A model generated the notes under the pieces. That model saw only the letters and a program-made list of their open reading frames with translations. It searched no databases and was not told where the DNA came from. Shown one piece after another: positions 1 through 8,511 of a DNA stretch of 64,000 nucleotides. This stretch comes from Bradyrhizobium erythrophlei (GTDB taxonomy: Bacteria; Pseudomonadota; Alphaproteobacteria; Rhizobiales; Xanthobacteraceae). Location of the stretch: NCBI RefSeq assembly GCF_900129425.1, contig NZ_LT670817.1, forward strand, positions 1,364,001 through 1,428,000. The letters are read 5' to 3'. A program made the position numbers and the translations under genes. Position 1 is the first letter of the stretch; each line of letters opens with the position of its first letter.

Positions 1-1045
1 TCAAAACGGAACGGGCGAGAGCTGGAACACGGCGAAGCTCGTCATCGATCTCTCCGTCGCGTATCAATTTCTGGATGTGGGCGATGCGCCTGAAGCGCTC
101 GCCTTCAAAATCGTCGAGCGTAAGGCCTGTCCTGCAATACGCGTCGTAGAGCTGCTCGACGCCGCGTCGCGCAGTCCACTGCGGTTTGAACGCGTGGAGG
201 CGCCGGGCAATGTAATTGCAATCGACACGGTAGCATCGCAAATCGGGGCCGGCGTCGGGCGCAAATTCGATCTTGCTGTTCGGAACAATCTGTTTCACCA
301 GCTCCGCGATCTCGCGAATCTGATAATTTTCGGTCGTCACGCCGACGTTGAATGCCTGATTGTGAATGCGATCGCGATCCGCTTCGAGGACGGCAATATA
401 GGCAGAGGCGATATCCTCCACGTGAACGATGGGACGCCAGGGCGAGCCGTCGCTCTTGAGATAAACCTGGCCTGTCGTAAAAGCCCAGGCCGTCAAATTG
501 TTGACGACGAGGTCAAATCGAATTCGCGGCGACAACCCATAGGCCGTGGATGCCCGCAGAAATGTCGGGCTAAAGGAGTCGTCGGCCATTGGAGCCACGA
601 TCTGCTCCGCTTCGGCCTTCGACTTTCCGTAGGGCGTCACCGGATTGAACGCCGCACTCTCATCGAGAAAGTCGGAGCCGGACGCTCCGTAACAGCTACA
701 CGAGGAGGCATAAAGAAATCGGGATACGCCGGCCCTTTTGGCCAGTTGGGCGAGCCTCACCGACGCCTTGAAATTCACGTCCTCCGTGAGACTGGGGCGA
801 TAATCTCCAAGCGGATCGTTGGATAATCCGGCCAAATGGATGATGGCATCGAAGCCCGCGACGTCGTCGACCTCCGCGTCACGAATGTCCTTGTCGATGG
901 TCGGCACCGCGGCAAGTTCGCCCGCAAAGTTGCACGACCGGTAGAGGTCACTATCCATTCCCACCACGGAGTGATTGCGTTCCAGCAGCCTGAGGGTCAG
1001 GACCGCTCCGATGTAGCCGCGATTTCCTGTCAGCAGAACCTTCAT
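1..1045 (-). CDS. NAD(P)-dependent sugar epimerase/dehydratase, 3' end outside window
   Basis: Extended short-chain dehydrogenase acting on nucleotide sugars. The translation from the ATG at 1045 starts MKVLLTGNRGYIGAVL, with a GxxGxxG Rossmann motif. It continues with an Ala-Ser-Ser-Cys-Ser segment and YGKSK, the catalytic YxxxK. About 348 codons are present without a stop, so the C-terminus lies beyond the window. The start overlaps the rfbF stop in an ATGA, suggesting translational coupling. With rfbF and a flippase upstream, the role is probably making a sugar for surface polysaccharide. The exact substrate cannot be told; it lies where a CDP-glucose 4,6-dehydratase might be expected, but the sequence alone does not prove that. 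Confidence 0.88.
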   Translation of the reverse strand, partial: MKVLLTGNRGYIGAVLTLRLLERNHSVVGMDSDLYRSCNFAGELAAVPTIDKDIRDAEVDDVAGFDAIIHLAGLSNDPLGDYRPSLTEDVNFKASVRLAQLAKRAGVSRFLYASSCSCYGASGSDFLDESAAFNPVTPYGKSKAEAEQIVAPMADDSFSPTFLRASTAYGLSPRIRFDLVVNNLTAWAFTTGQVYLKSDGSPWRPIVHVEDIASAYIAVLEADRDRIHNQAFNVGVTTENYQIREIAELVKQIVPNSKIEFAPDAGPDLRCYRVDCNYIARRLHAFKPQWTARRGVEQLYDAYCRTGLTLDDFEGERFRRIAHIQKLIRDGEIDDELRRVPALARSVL

Positions 1046-1824
1046 TGATCTTGGTCCTTCCAGAGTTTCCAGGGCGGGTTGCCGCTCTCCCACAACCGCT
1101 GCAGAACCGTTTTTTCACGAAGCGTGTCCATGCATTGCCAGAACGATTCATGGCGGAATGCCATTAATTGCCCGTCGGCTGCGAGCCGCTGCATGGGCGC
1201 GTATTCGAACATGACCTCATCGCCGTCGATGTAGTCCATCACACCCGGCTCCAGCACAAAGAAGGCACCGTTAATCCAGCCTTCCGCAGCCTGCGATTTC
1301 TCGTTGAACTCGACAACGCGATGACCGTCGAACTCAATATGTCCATAACGCGCGGGAGGGCGGACCGCAGTCATCGTGGCGAGCTTGCCGTGTGAACGGT
1401 GAAAGGCAAGAAGCTTGTTCAGGTCGACGTCGGAGACACCGTCACCCCACGTCAGCATAAAAGTATTGTTGCCCATCCATTTCGTTAATCGCTTGATGCG
1501 ACCGCCGGTCCCCGTCCTGATCCCGGTATCGACGAGGTCGACCGTCCAGTCGGGGATGGAGCTCCCATGCCGCTTGATTTCTCCCGTCGCCATGTTGACG
1601 GTCATGCTGCCATTGAGGCTGTTGTATTCCGCAAACCAGCGCTTGATGTGGTCACCCTTGTAGCCGAGCGCGACCGCAAATTCCCGGTGACCGTAGGTAT
1701 GATAATACATCATGATGTGCCACAAAATCGGCATGCCGCCGATTTCAACCATCGGTTTAGGCCGAATTTCAGTCTCTTCAGCAAGGCGGGTTCCGAATCC
1801 GCCGGCCAGTATTCCGACCTTCAT
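1042..1824 (-). CDS. rfbF: glucose-1-phosphate cytidylyltransferase
   Basis: A 260-residue nucleotidyltransferase of the usual RfbF length, predicted to make CDP-glucose from CTP and glucose-1-phosphate in the cytoplasm, the first step to CDP-linked deoxysugars. The N-terminus has LAGGFGTRL followed by RPKPMVEIGG, the nucleotide-binding signature of sugar-phosphate nucleotidyltransferases. WGDGVSDVDL in the middle and NGAFFVLEPGV near residue 180 are typical of the cytidylyltransferase branch. It precedes the epimerase with a 4-base ATGA overlap and follows a flippase gene on the same strand, consistent with O-antigen or exopolysaccharide synthesis. Confidence 0.92.
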   Translation of the reverse strand: MKVGILAGGFGTRLAEETEIRPKPMVEIGGMPILWHIMMYYHTYGHREFAVALGYKGDHIKRWFAEYNSLNGSMTVNMATGEIKRHGSSIPDWTVDLVDTGIRTGTGGRIKRLTKWMGNNTFMLTWGDGVSDVDLNKLLAFHRSHGKLATMTAVRPPARYGHIEFDGHRVVEFNEKSQAAEGWINGAFFVLEPGVMDYIDGDEVMFEYAPMQRLAADGQLMAFRHESFWQCMDTLREKTVLQRLWESGNPPWKLWKDQDQ

Positions 1825-2160
1825 ACGTTCCTCCGCACAAAATCGGCATTGGCCCGTCGCAAGCGCAAAATGTGTGTTAACGGGCCCGGCTCAAAATAAG
1901 GCAATGTCCCGAAAAGAGAGGTTCTCTAGCTAAAGTTGATAAAACTCGCGGCGGTCGCAGCCGCCAGATGATACCCGGTGGATCGTTCGAATCTGCCCTC
2001 GGCTAACCCCGGACAGCGGTTCATCCCTGCCTAATTTTCCTTTCTTCATGGTCGACCCAACAGTGGGGCGGATCCGAGCGCTTCAGAGCTTCGTGGTGGA
2101 CTAGACTTGAAACCCTGGGCTCTCGGAGCCCGGCAATCAAAGACCTTCTCAGAAAGAGCC
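1825..2160. other. intergenic region between flippase and rfbF genes
   Basis: No convincing gene was found in these 336 bases. Two small hairpins are visible: 1951-1966 (GGCGG/CCGCC arms) and 2117-2131 (GGGCTC-TCG-GAGCCC, 6-bp stem). The second lies just past the flippase stop and could act in termination or RNA processing, but no T-run follows it. The rfbF promoter should lie here. Confidence 0.4.
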
Positions 2161-3687
2161 TCAACTCTCAAAGGTAGATCGGTGTCGCGCCAGCTTATTC
2201 CAAGTTTCGGTGGTGAGAGCGGCAACCTTCGACTCAATTCCCTCGGGGCATCCCGAAATTGCCCATAGCAAAAACATCGACCCGATGTAGGTCACCGCTC
2301 CAGCCATGACGACAGACGCCAGTCCAAGCGCCATGTCCGAAAGCGTGTAGAGATTCATTAGCCACTTGTCGGACGATCGAATTACCAAAGCCATGATAAA
2401 TGCACACGCAACAGGTCGCCACGGCGCCAGCAGTTGTTTCGATACAGGCGTCCCGATCAGTTCTTGCACAGCGATCATGGAGCAGAACGACATAAAAAGG
2501 GCGGTCGCCAATCGCACCGATATGACTCCGTCGATGCGATAGTAATATGCCCCTAGTACCATAAGGGGCAATTTGAAGCAAACCTCAATTAGCGCAAGTC
2601 TGGCGAATGTTTTGATTTTATGGAGCGAAATGACCAGAGCAGGCAGTGGCCCGACAAACAATGACGGGACCATCGCGACGGATAACCACTCCAATATTGG
2701 AGCTGCGTCCAGCCACCGCTGACCTAAAACGACCCTGACAATCGGAGCCGAGAGCATGCTCATCCCGATCGAGATCGGCAAGGCAACTGAGACGATCGTG
2801 ATCGCGCTCTTCCGGTAGGCTGCTCTCATTCTCTCCGCGTCATCGCGCACCAACGCGAAAGCTACGACCAGAGGTCCTGTAACCTGGTTTACAATGATCT
2901 GCGACGGCATAAACGATAGATTCGATGCCATCGAAAACTGCCCGAGGTCCACTCGGCTGATAAGCTTTCCCAACAGCAATTGATCCATCTGCCAGTTGAA
3001 AGACGTGATAGCCTGCGTCGCCGTCGACCAACGAAGATAATTGGAGAAGTCTCGCCATTTGCTGACAGTGAGGGTCGGCAAATAAGGGGCAACAAAATAT
3101 GTCATCGCCACCACGGTGACCGGATTTGCAATCATCCCGGCAGCAATTGCCCAATAGCTTCTGCTCCACCAGGCGAAAACCACCGATACCAGCAAGGCGA
3201 CAAGTTTGCCCGAGATCTCCAGGAAAAAGTGCGGACGGTAATCGAGTTTCAATGCATATTCCACGAAGAGTGGGCTGCCCATTCCGCGCGTTGCCGTCGC
3301 GACTGAAAGGGCGCAGAGAAGCCAACCGACCCGTTGATCGTTGTAGATGATGGAGAGAGGAATCGACAAGACAACGAGGACCGCGACGAGTATCCCCGCT
3401 CTTATTAGCTGAAGCGTGAACGCAGTGTCGTAGTGCTCATTAAGTCGCCTTGGCATCGATGTGAGAGCCAAGCCCACGGGCAATTCCATGACCGCTTCGG
3501 CAATCAGCATGACCGACATCGCGATAGCGACGAGCCCGAAATCGGCGGGAGATAAAAGCCGTCCCAGTGCGACCAGTGTCACCAAATCAATGCCGCGTGT
3601 GACTAACCTGGATACGATGAGAAGTCCGGCGCCAAGCGTCGCGCGAGTTCCCAATTTTTGCGACGAGGGTGCGATTGAGCTGTTCAT
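2161..3687 (-). CDS. Wzx-like polysaccharide flippase (MATE/MOP superfamily)
   Basis: A 508-residue polytopic inner-membrane protein predicted to flip lipid-linked oligosaccharide units across the membrane. Long hydrophobic stretches alternate with short charged loops across the whole length (about 12-14 membrane segments). The N-terminus (GAGLLIVSRLVTRGIDLVTL, then SPADFGLVAIA) is typical of the polysaccharide biosynthesis/lipopolysaccharide flippase family, in which LSPADFG-like motifs recur. The size matches the family. It lies upstream of rfbF and the epimerase on the same strand but 336 bases away, so it may be a separate transcript. The transported glycan cannot be deduced. Confidence 0.85.
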   Translation of the reverse strand: MNSSIAPSSQKLGTRATLGAGLLIVSRLVTRGIDLVTLVALGRLLSPADFGLVAIAMSVMLIAEAVMELPVGLALTSMPRRLNEHYDTAFTLQLIRAGILVAVLVVLSIPLSIIYNDQRVGWLLCALSVATATRGMGSPLFVEYALKLDYRPHFFLEISGKLVALLVSVVFAWWSRSYWAIAAGMIANPVTVVAMTYFVAPYLPTLTVSKWRDFSNYLRWSTATQAITSFNWQMDQLLLGKLISRVDLGQFSMASNLSFMPSQIIVNQVTGPLVVAFALVRDDAERMRAAYRKSAITIVSVALPISIGMSMLSAPIVRVVLGQRWLDAAPILEWLSVAMVPSLFVGPLPALVISLHKIKTFARLALIEVCFKLPLMVLGAYYYRIDGVISVRLATALFMSFCSMIAVQELIGTPVSKQLLAPWRPVACAFIMALVIRSSDKWLMNLYTLSDMALGLASVVMAGAVTYIGSMFLLWAISGCPEGIESKVAALTTETWNKLARHRSTFES

Positions 3688-4061
3688 TCGTAGCGGAAAG
3701 TGAGAGAGATCAAAGCTGTATCGGCTAAATCTCGGGCTCGATCGCCTTGCGACACTCGTGGTCCGGGCGTCCTTTGTATGGCTCGGAGGGAACGATAGTC
3801 CAATTCGCCGGCTACGTGAAGCTTGTTATGATTGCCGGATCATTCGGGAGAGATGTCATTGCGCCTGAGGTCCTGCGCTGACCATTACGGTTGGCAGCGC
3901 TTCTTTCCGGACTGGGCCTACGACCGGGAATTAATTTGGCTTGTGGTATCGAGTCCCTCTCCCGCTACCACTCTATTCCTTTTTTGGAACGTGACGGGAA
4001 CGCCGCAAGGCATTCCATTGCATGGTGTTCGGTAACGCGGCCCAGCCGCGCAGCCATCATA
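3688..4061. other. intergenic region, no supported gene
   Basis: These 374 bases separate the polysaccharide genes from the MFS exporter gene. A plus-strand reading frame at 3832-4035 (67 codons) has no recognisable domain and no good ribosome-binding site. The region must hold the flippase promoter. The AT content is locally higher than in the flanking genes around 3935-3990. Confidence 0.35.
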
Positions 4062-5456
4062 CTAGGCGCCGCGTTGCGGAACTGCGATCAGGCGCAGGAA
4101 ACTCATCACGCATCCGACCGCGGCGAATCCCGCACCAAGCACCAGTGCGACCGTGGCCCCTTCACGGCCGGCGAGTCCAAAGCAGAGTGCCGCAAGCGCC
4201 GAGCCGGTCGTCTGCCCCATCAGGCGCGCGGTCGCCACCATTCCGCTCGCGCCTCCGCTGCGACCGGCAGGGGCGCTGGACATCAAAGCCTTCATGTTCG
4301 GCGCCTGGAAAAAGCCGAACCCGCATCCGCAGATAACCATGCGCCAAACGATGTCGACGACGTGGGGGCTCGCCGGAAGCATCGCCAACAGCGCCATCCC
4401 GACACCGAGCAGTGCGAGACCGAGGCCACCGAGGATGCCCGCCGGGTAGCGATCGGACAGGCGTCCGGCGATCGGTGCCATGATGGCGACCACCAGAGGC
4501 CATGGGGTCATGAAAAAGCCGGTCTCGACCTGCGAGCGGCCAAGAATATCCTCGAAGTAAAACGGCAGGGAGACGAACGCCAGGCCCTGCACCGCAAAGC
4601 TGCAGATCGCGGTGGCAGCGGACAGCGCGAAAAGCGGCCGGCGAAACAGATCGATCGGCAGCACCGGCGCCGGATGATCCGCCTGTCTGCGGATCAAAAT
4701 CCAGCCGGCCAGCACGGCGCAGGCAAGCTCGATCATTACGAGCCCGGGCCGCGCATGGTGGGTCGCGCTTCCGATCCCCAGAATGAAAAGCCCAAGACAG
4801 ATCGCAGCCAGCAACGCGCCAAGAAAATCGAACGCATGCTTCGCCCGCGGGGTACGCGGCAAGGTCTTCAGACCGATCAGAAACGCAACCACGCCGAAGG
4901 GAATGTTGACGGCAAACAGCCAGCCCCAGGACCCGACCGCGAGAATGCCGGAGGCGATCGTCGGGCCGAGCGTGAAGGCGGTTGCGACCACCAGCGCGTT
5001 GTGACCGAAACCGCGGCCCAGCAGGCGCCCGGGGTAGACGAAACGAACCAGCGCCGTGTTCACGCTCATGATGCCGCTGGCGCCCAGGCCCTGCAGCACG
5101 CGCGCCGTCAGCAGGCTGGGCAACGACCAGGCGCATGCGCAGGCCAGCGACGCCAGCGTGAACAGCAAAAGGCCGCCGAGATAGATGCGGCGATGGCCGA
5201 CGATTTCGCCAAGTGCGGCGAGCGGCAACAGTGTCGCCACCAAAACAATCTGATAGACGTTCACCACCCAGATGGCATCGGCCGGGCTGACATGAAGATC
5301 GGTCGCGATAGTGGGCAGGGCGATGTTGGCGATCGCCGTATCGAGCGACGCCATCGCGAGTGCGGTGAAAATCGCGGCGGAGGCCCATCCTCGGCGGTCA
5401 GCCGGCAGACCATCGGCCGCAGCCAGCCCATCCGCCGAAATTGCTTCCGTCGACAT
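4062..5456 (-). CDS. MFS drug:H+ antiporter, DHA2 (EmrB/QacA) type
   Basis: A 464-residue major facilitator protein predicted to export drugs or other small molecules from the cytoplasm by proton antiport. The N-terminal LDTAIANIALPTIA matches the DHA2 motif in the first membrane segment. GEIVGHRRIYLGG is motif A, and TLGPTIASGIL with WGWLFAVNIPFG is the motif C region of 14-segment DHA2 transporters. Hydrophobic segments continue to the C-terminus. The start ATG at 5456 follows GGAGATCTTTGA. An 18-bp tandem duplication immediately upstream contains this ribosome-binding site. There is no adjacent membrane-fusion gene, so it probably works alone. The substrate is unknown. Confidence 0.9.
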   Translation of the reverse strand: MSTEAISADGLAAADGLPADRRGWASAAIFTALAMASLDTAIANIALPTIATDLHVSPADAIWVVNVYQIVLVATLLPLAALGEIVGHRRIYLGGLLLFTLASLACACAWSLPSLLTARVLQGLGASGIMSVNTALVRFVYPGRLLGRGFGHNALVVATAFTLGPTIASGILAVGSWGWLFAVNIPFGVVAFLIGLKTLPRTPRAKHAFDFLGALLAAICLGLFILGIGSATHHARPGLVMIELACAVLAGWILIRRQADHPAPVLPIDLFRRPLFALSAATAICSFAVQGLAFVSLPFYFEDILGRSQVETGFFMTPWPLVVAIMAPIAGRLSDRYPAGILGGLGLALLGVGMALLAMLPASPHVVDIVWRMVICGCGFGFFQAPNMKALMSSAPAGRSGGASGMVATARLMGQTTGSALAALCFGLAGREGATVALVLGAGFAAVGCVMSFLRLIAVPQRGA

Positions 5457-5463
5457 TCAAAGA

Positions 5464-5499
5464 TCTCCAGTTACCAGGGATTCTCCAGTTCCCGGGGAT
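5464..5499 (-). repeat. 18-bp tandem duplication covering the MFS gene leader
   Basis: Two adjacent 18-bp copies (5464-5481 and 5482-5499) differ at only two positions. Read toward the MFS gene, each copy ends in AACTGGAGA, so the GGAGA ribosome-binding site is duplicated and the second copy sits 7-8 bases before the ATG. It could be an operator pair or a duplication affecting translation. Confidence 0.6.
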
Positions 5500-5697
5500 G
5501 TAGTACGGATTCCAGCCGGCCAGCAGGCGGCCCCCTGCATGCCGCGTATGCGATCCGTTTGAGTGCTTTTGCGTTCCAGCGGCAGGTTCGGTGCGGAGGG
5601 TGATCCTAGCGTGGCGCGGTAAAACTACGGTAGGGTGGATCTGACAGGCCGCTAGGTCGTCCGACGCCGATACAACATCTGAGGCCATGGAGAGAAT

Positions 5698-6690
5698 ATG
5701 ACGCTTGCGACGCATCACGACGAAAGGTCATCAGCCGTTTCGTCGAATCATGGAAATACCTGGACGTTGGCGGAGGCCTCGGCGCTCTACGAAATGCCGT
5801 TCAACGACCTGCTGTTCAGAGCCCAGACCATCCATCGCGAAAACTTCGACCCCAACCGGGTTCAGCTCAGCCGTCTCTTGAGTATCAAGACCGGCGGCTG
5901 TCCGGAAGATTGCGGCTACTGCAGCCAGTCCGTGCACCACGAGTCGGGCCTGACCGCATCCAAGCTCATGGAAGTCGAGCGCGTTGTCGCGGAAGCCCGC
6001 AAAGCCCGTGACGCCGGTGCGACCCGCTATTGCATGGGGGCTGCCTGGCGAAACCCCAAGCCTCGCGATATGGAGGCGGTTGTCGCGATGGTGAAGGGCG
6101 TCAAGGCGCTGGGAATGGAAACCTGCATGACGCTCGGCATGCTAGATCGCGCGCAGTCCGAGCAACTGAGTGAGGCGGGCCTCGATTACTACAACCACAA
6201 CATCGATACGTCGGAGCGCTACTACCGCGAGATCATCACCACCCGGAACTTTGCCGATCGTCTTGAGACCCTCGAGCATGTTCGCGCGTCCGGCATGAAG
6301 GTCTGCTGCGGCGGCATTGTGGGAATGGGCGAGCAGGCGATTGACCGCATCGAGATGCTGACGGTTCTCGCCAATCTTCCGGAGCCCCCCGAAAGTGTTC
6401 CCATCAACATGCTGATCCCGATCGCGGGAACGCCGCTTGCGAATGCAACGCCGATCGAACCGATCGATTTCGTGCGCACTATCGCGCTTGCCAGAATCAT
6501 GATGCCGAAATCATACGTCCGCCTGTCCGCGGGCCGCACGGCGATGAGCGATGAAATGCAGGCGCTGTGCTTCTTTGCCGGCGCCAACTCCATCTTCGTT
6601 GGGGATGTCCTGTTGACGGCGGGCAATCCGGGAAACGACGAGGACATGGGTCTGTTTCGCAGGCTGGGCTTGCAGCCTGAGGAGCAATAG
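5698..6690 (+). CDS. bioB: biotin synthase
   Basis: A radical SAM enzyme inserting sulfur into dethiobiotin, the last step of biotin synthesis. In the 330-residue product the SAM-cluster motif CxxxCxxC is seen as GGCPEDCGYCSQS (Cys68, Cys72, Cys75). YNHNIDTSERYY and CCGGIVGMGE are classic BioB blocks, as is the C-terminal SAGRTAMSDEMQALCFFAGANSI region (cited in part). ATG 5698 follows GGAGAGA. No other bio gene is adjacent and no BioR-type palindrome was recognised upstream. The next gene, a GMC oxidoreductase, follows after 64 bases on the same strand but has no obvious link to biotin. Confidence 0.97.
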   Translation: MTLATHHDERSSAVSSNHGNTWTLAEASALYEMPFNDLLFRAQTIHRENFDPNRVQLSRLLSIKTGGCPEDCGYCSQSVHHESGLTASKLMEVERVVAEARKARDAGATRYCMGAAWRNPKPRDMEAVVAMVKGVKALGMETCMTLGMLDRAQSEQLSEAGLDYYNHNIDTSERYYREIITTRNFADRLETLEHVRASGMKVCCGGIVGMGEQAIDRIEMLTVLANLPEPPESVPINMLIPIAGTPLANATPIEPIDFVRTIALARIMMPKSYVRLSAGRTAMSDEMQALCFFAGANSIFVGDVLLTAGNPGNDEDMGLFRRLGLQPEEQ

Positions 6691-6754
6691 GCTTGCGGTC
6701 GCCATATCGTTGCCTCAACGTATCCAGAAATCCGCTTGCCAAGAAAATTGAAAA

Positions 6755-8398
6755 ATGAACAGTCAAGCTCGATCTCGCGCGGCAACAAACCCGACATCCG
6801 ACGTCACCGAATTCGACTATGTCATCGTCGGCGCGGGATCGGCCGGATGCGTGCTGGCAAACCGCCTGAGCGCGGACGGAAAAACCTCGGTGCTGTTGCT
6901 CGAGGCCGGCCCGAAGGACTCTAATATCTGGATCCACGTGCCGCTCGGCTATGGCCGGCTGTTCAAGGACAAAACCGTCAACTGGATGTACCAGACCGAA
7001 CCCGAACCGGGACTGGACGGGCGAAGCGTGTTTCAGCCGCGCGGCAAGGTGCTGGGCGGGTCGAGTTCGATCAATGGCCTGCTGTACGTTCGGGGCCAGC
7101 ACGAGGATTACGATCGCTGGCGCCAGCACGGCAACAGCGGATGGGGCTTTGACGACGTCCTGCCGTATTTCAAGAAGGCCGAGGACCAGCAGCGCGGCGC
7201 CGACGATTTCCACGGCGCCGGCGGTCCGCTGCCGGTTTCCGATTTGATCCACGCCGATCCGCTGTCCGCCGCCTTCATCGCGGCTGCCGCGGAGACCGGC
7301 ATACCCTTGAATCCCGACTTCAACGGCGCGGCGCAGGAGGGCGCGGGATTCTTCCAGACCACGACGACGCGGCGGGGAAGACGCGCCAGCACTGCGGTGG
7401 CATATCTTCGCCCCGCCAGGGACCGCAGCAATCTGCATGTCGAGACTTCCGCGCTGGCGCAGCGCGTGGTGTTCGAGGGACGTCGGGCTGACGCCGTGGA
7501 ATACCGCAAGGCCGGGACGCTGCGAACGGCGCGGGCGCGAAAGGAAATACTGATCGCAAGCGGGGCCTATAACTCGCCGCAATTGCTGCAGCTGTCCGGC
7601 GTCGGCCCCGCGGAACTGCTGCGAAAGCACGGCATCGAAGTCGTGCTGGATGCGCCGGGGGTCGGGCAGGATCTGCAGGATCACCTGCAGGTGAGGGTGG
7701 TCATGCGTTGTGCCAAACCCATCACGCTCAACGACATCGTCAACCACCCTGTCCGGCGGATTCTGGCCGGCGCGCGCTACGCGGCCTTTCGCCAGGGGCC
7801 ACTGACCATCGCCGCAGGCACGTCAGGGGCGTTCTTCAAAACCAATCCGCGGCTGGCGACGCCGGATATCCAGATCCATTTTCTGCCGTTCTCAACCGAC
7901 AAGATGGGAGAAAAGCTGCATTCGTTCTCCGGATTCTCGGCGTCGGTCTGTCAATTGCGCCCCGAGAGCCGTGGCTCGCTTCGCATCAGGAGTGCCGATC
8001 CCGCGGCGCCGCCGGAAATACGCATCAACTATCTCTCGACCGAGGTCGACCGCACCGCCAACGTCGAAGGCTTGAAGATATTGCGAAAGATCCTGCAGGC
8101 GCCGGCGCTTCGCTCCTATGTGGTCGAGGAGGTCGACCCCGGCGCAAAGGTTTCCAGTGACGAGGCGCTGCTGAATTACTGCCGCGCGCGGGGCAGCACG
8201 ATCTATCATCCGACATCGACCTGCCGAATGGGAAGCGATCCTCTTGCGGTCGTCGATCAGCGGCTGCGGGTTCGCCGGCTGGAAGGCCTGCGCGTGGTCG
8301 ATGCCTCGGTCATGCCGGATCTGGTCTCGGGCAACACCAACGCGGCGATCATCATGATCGCTGAAAAAGCCTCGGATATGATTTTAGAGGACCGGTAG
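6755..8398 (+). CDS. GMC-family FAD-dependent oxidoreductase (choline/alcohol dehydrogenase-like)
   Basis: A 547-residue flavoprotein predicted to oxidise an alcohol substrate. The N-terminal ADP-binding motif is DYVIVGAGSAGCVLA (GxGxxG at residues 26-31), followed by the LLLEAG block. GMC signature 1 is PRGKVLGGSSSINGLLYVRG, and signature 2 is SGAYNSPQLLQLSGVGP. The C-terminus has YHPTSTCRMG and SGNTNAAIIMIAE, carrying the His and Asn of the active site. The length agrees with BetA-like dehydrogenases, but betA identity is not supported because no betB, betI or choline transporter gene is adjacent. The substrate is unknown. Confidence 0.9.
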   Translation: MNSQARSRAATNPTSDVTEFDYVIVGAGSAGCVLANRLSADGKTSVLLLEAGPKDSNIWIHVPLGYGRLFKDKTVNWMYQTEPEPGLDGRSVFQPRGKVLGGSSSINGLLYVRGQHEDYDRWRQHGNSGWGFDDVLPYFKKAEDQQRGADDFHGAGGPLPVSDLIHADPLSAAFIAAAAETGIPLNPDFNGAAQEGAGFFQTTTTRRGRRASTAVAYLRPARDRSNLHVETSALAQRVVFEGRRADAVEYRKAGTLRTARARKEILIASGAYNSPQLLQLSGVGPAELLRKHGIEVVLDAPGVGQDLQDHLQVRVVMRCAKPITLNDIVNHPVRRILAGARYAAFRQGPLTIAAGTSGAFFKTNPRLATPDIQIHFLPFSTDKMGEKLHSFSGFSASVCQLRPESRGSLRIRSADPAAPPEIRINYLSTEVDRTANVEGLKILRKILQAPALRSYVVEEVDPGAKVSSDEALLNYCRARGSTIYHPTSTCRMGSDPLAVVDQRLRVRRLEGLRVVDASVMPDLVSGNTNAAIIMIAEKASDMILEDR

Positions 8399-8511
8399 CC
8401 GCCTCGGGCAACAGGGAACGCCGGCGTGGTTTGCATTCGGCATTGGCGGGTTTTATCTTCCTGCCTGATATGGTCCGCGATTCCTGTGCGGCCCCGAATG
8501 GAGCGTGACCG

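Noticed and set aside
3832..4035. 67-codon plus-strand frame in the gap before the MFS gene
   Set aside because: No ribosome-binding site, no domain, and composition unlike neighbouring coding DNA.
3891..5603. 570-codon plus-strand open frame opposite the MFS gene
   Set aside because: It is rich in Arg, Gln and His with no domain and lies antisense to a protein with clear MFS motifs; it is a shadow caused by high GC.
5600..5697. BioR or BirA operator ahead of bioB
   Set aside because: No TTATMKATAA-like palindrome or other known biotin-regulator site could be seen in the leader.
6755..8398. Assignment of the GMC oxidoreductase as betA (choline dehydrogenase)
   Set aside because: Family motifs fit, but no betaine genes are adjacent and the GMC family has many substrates, so the specific name is unsupported.
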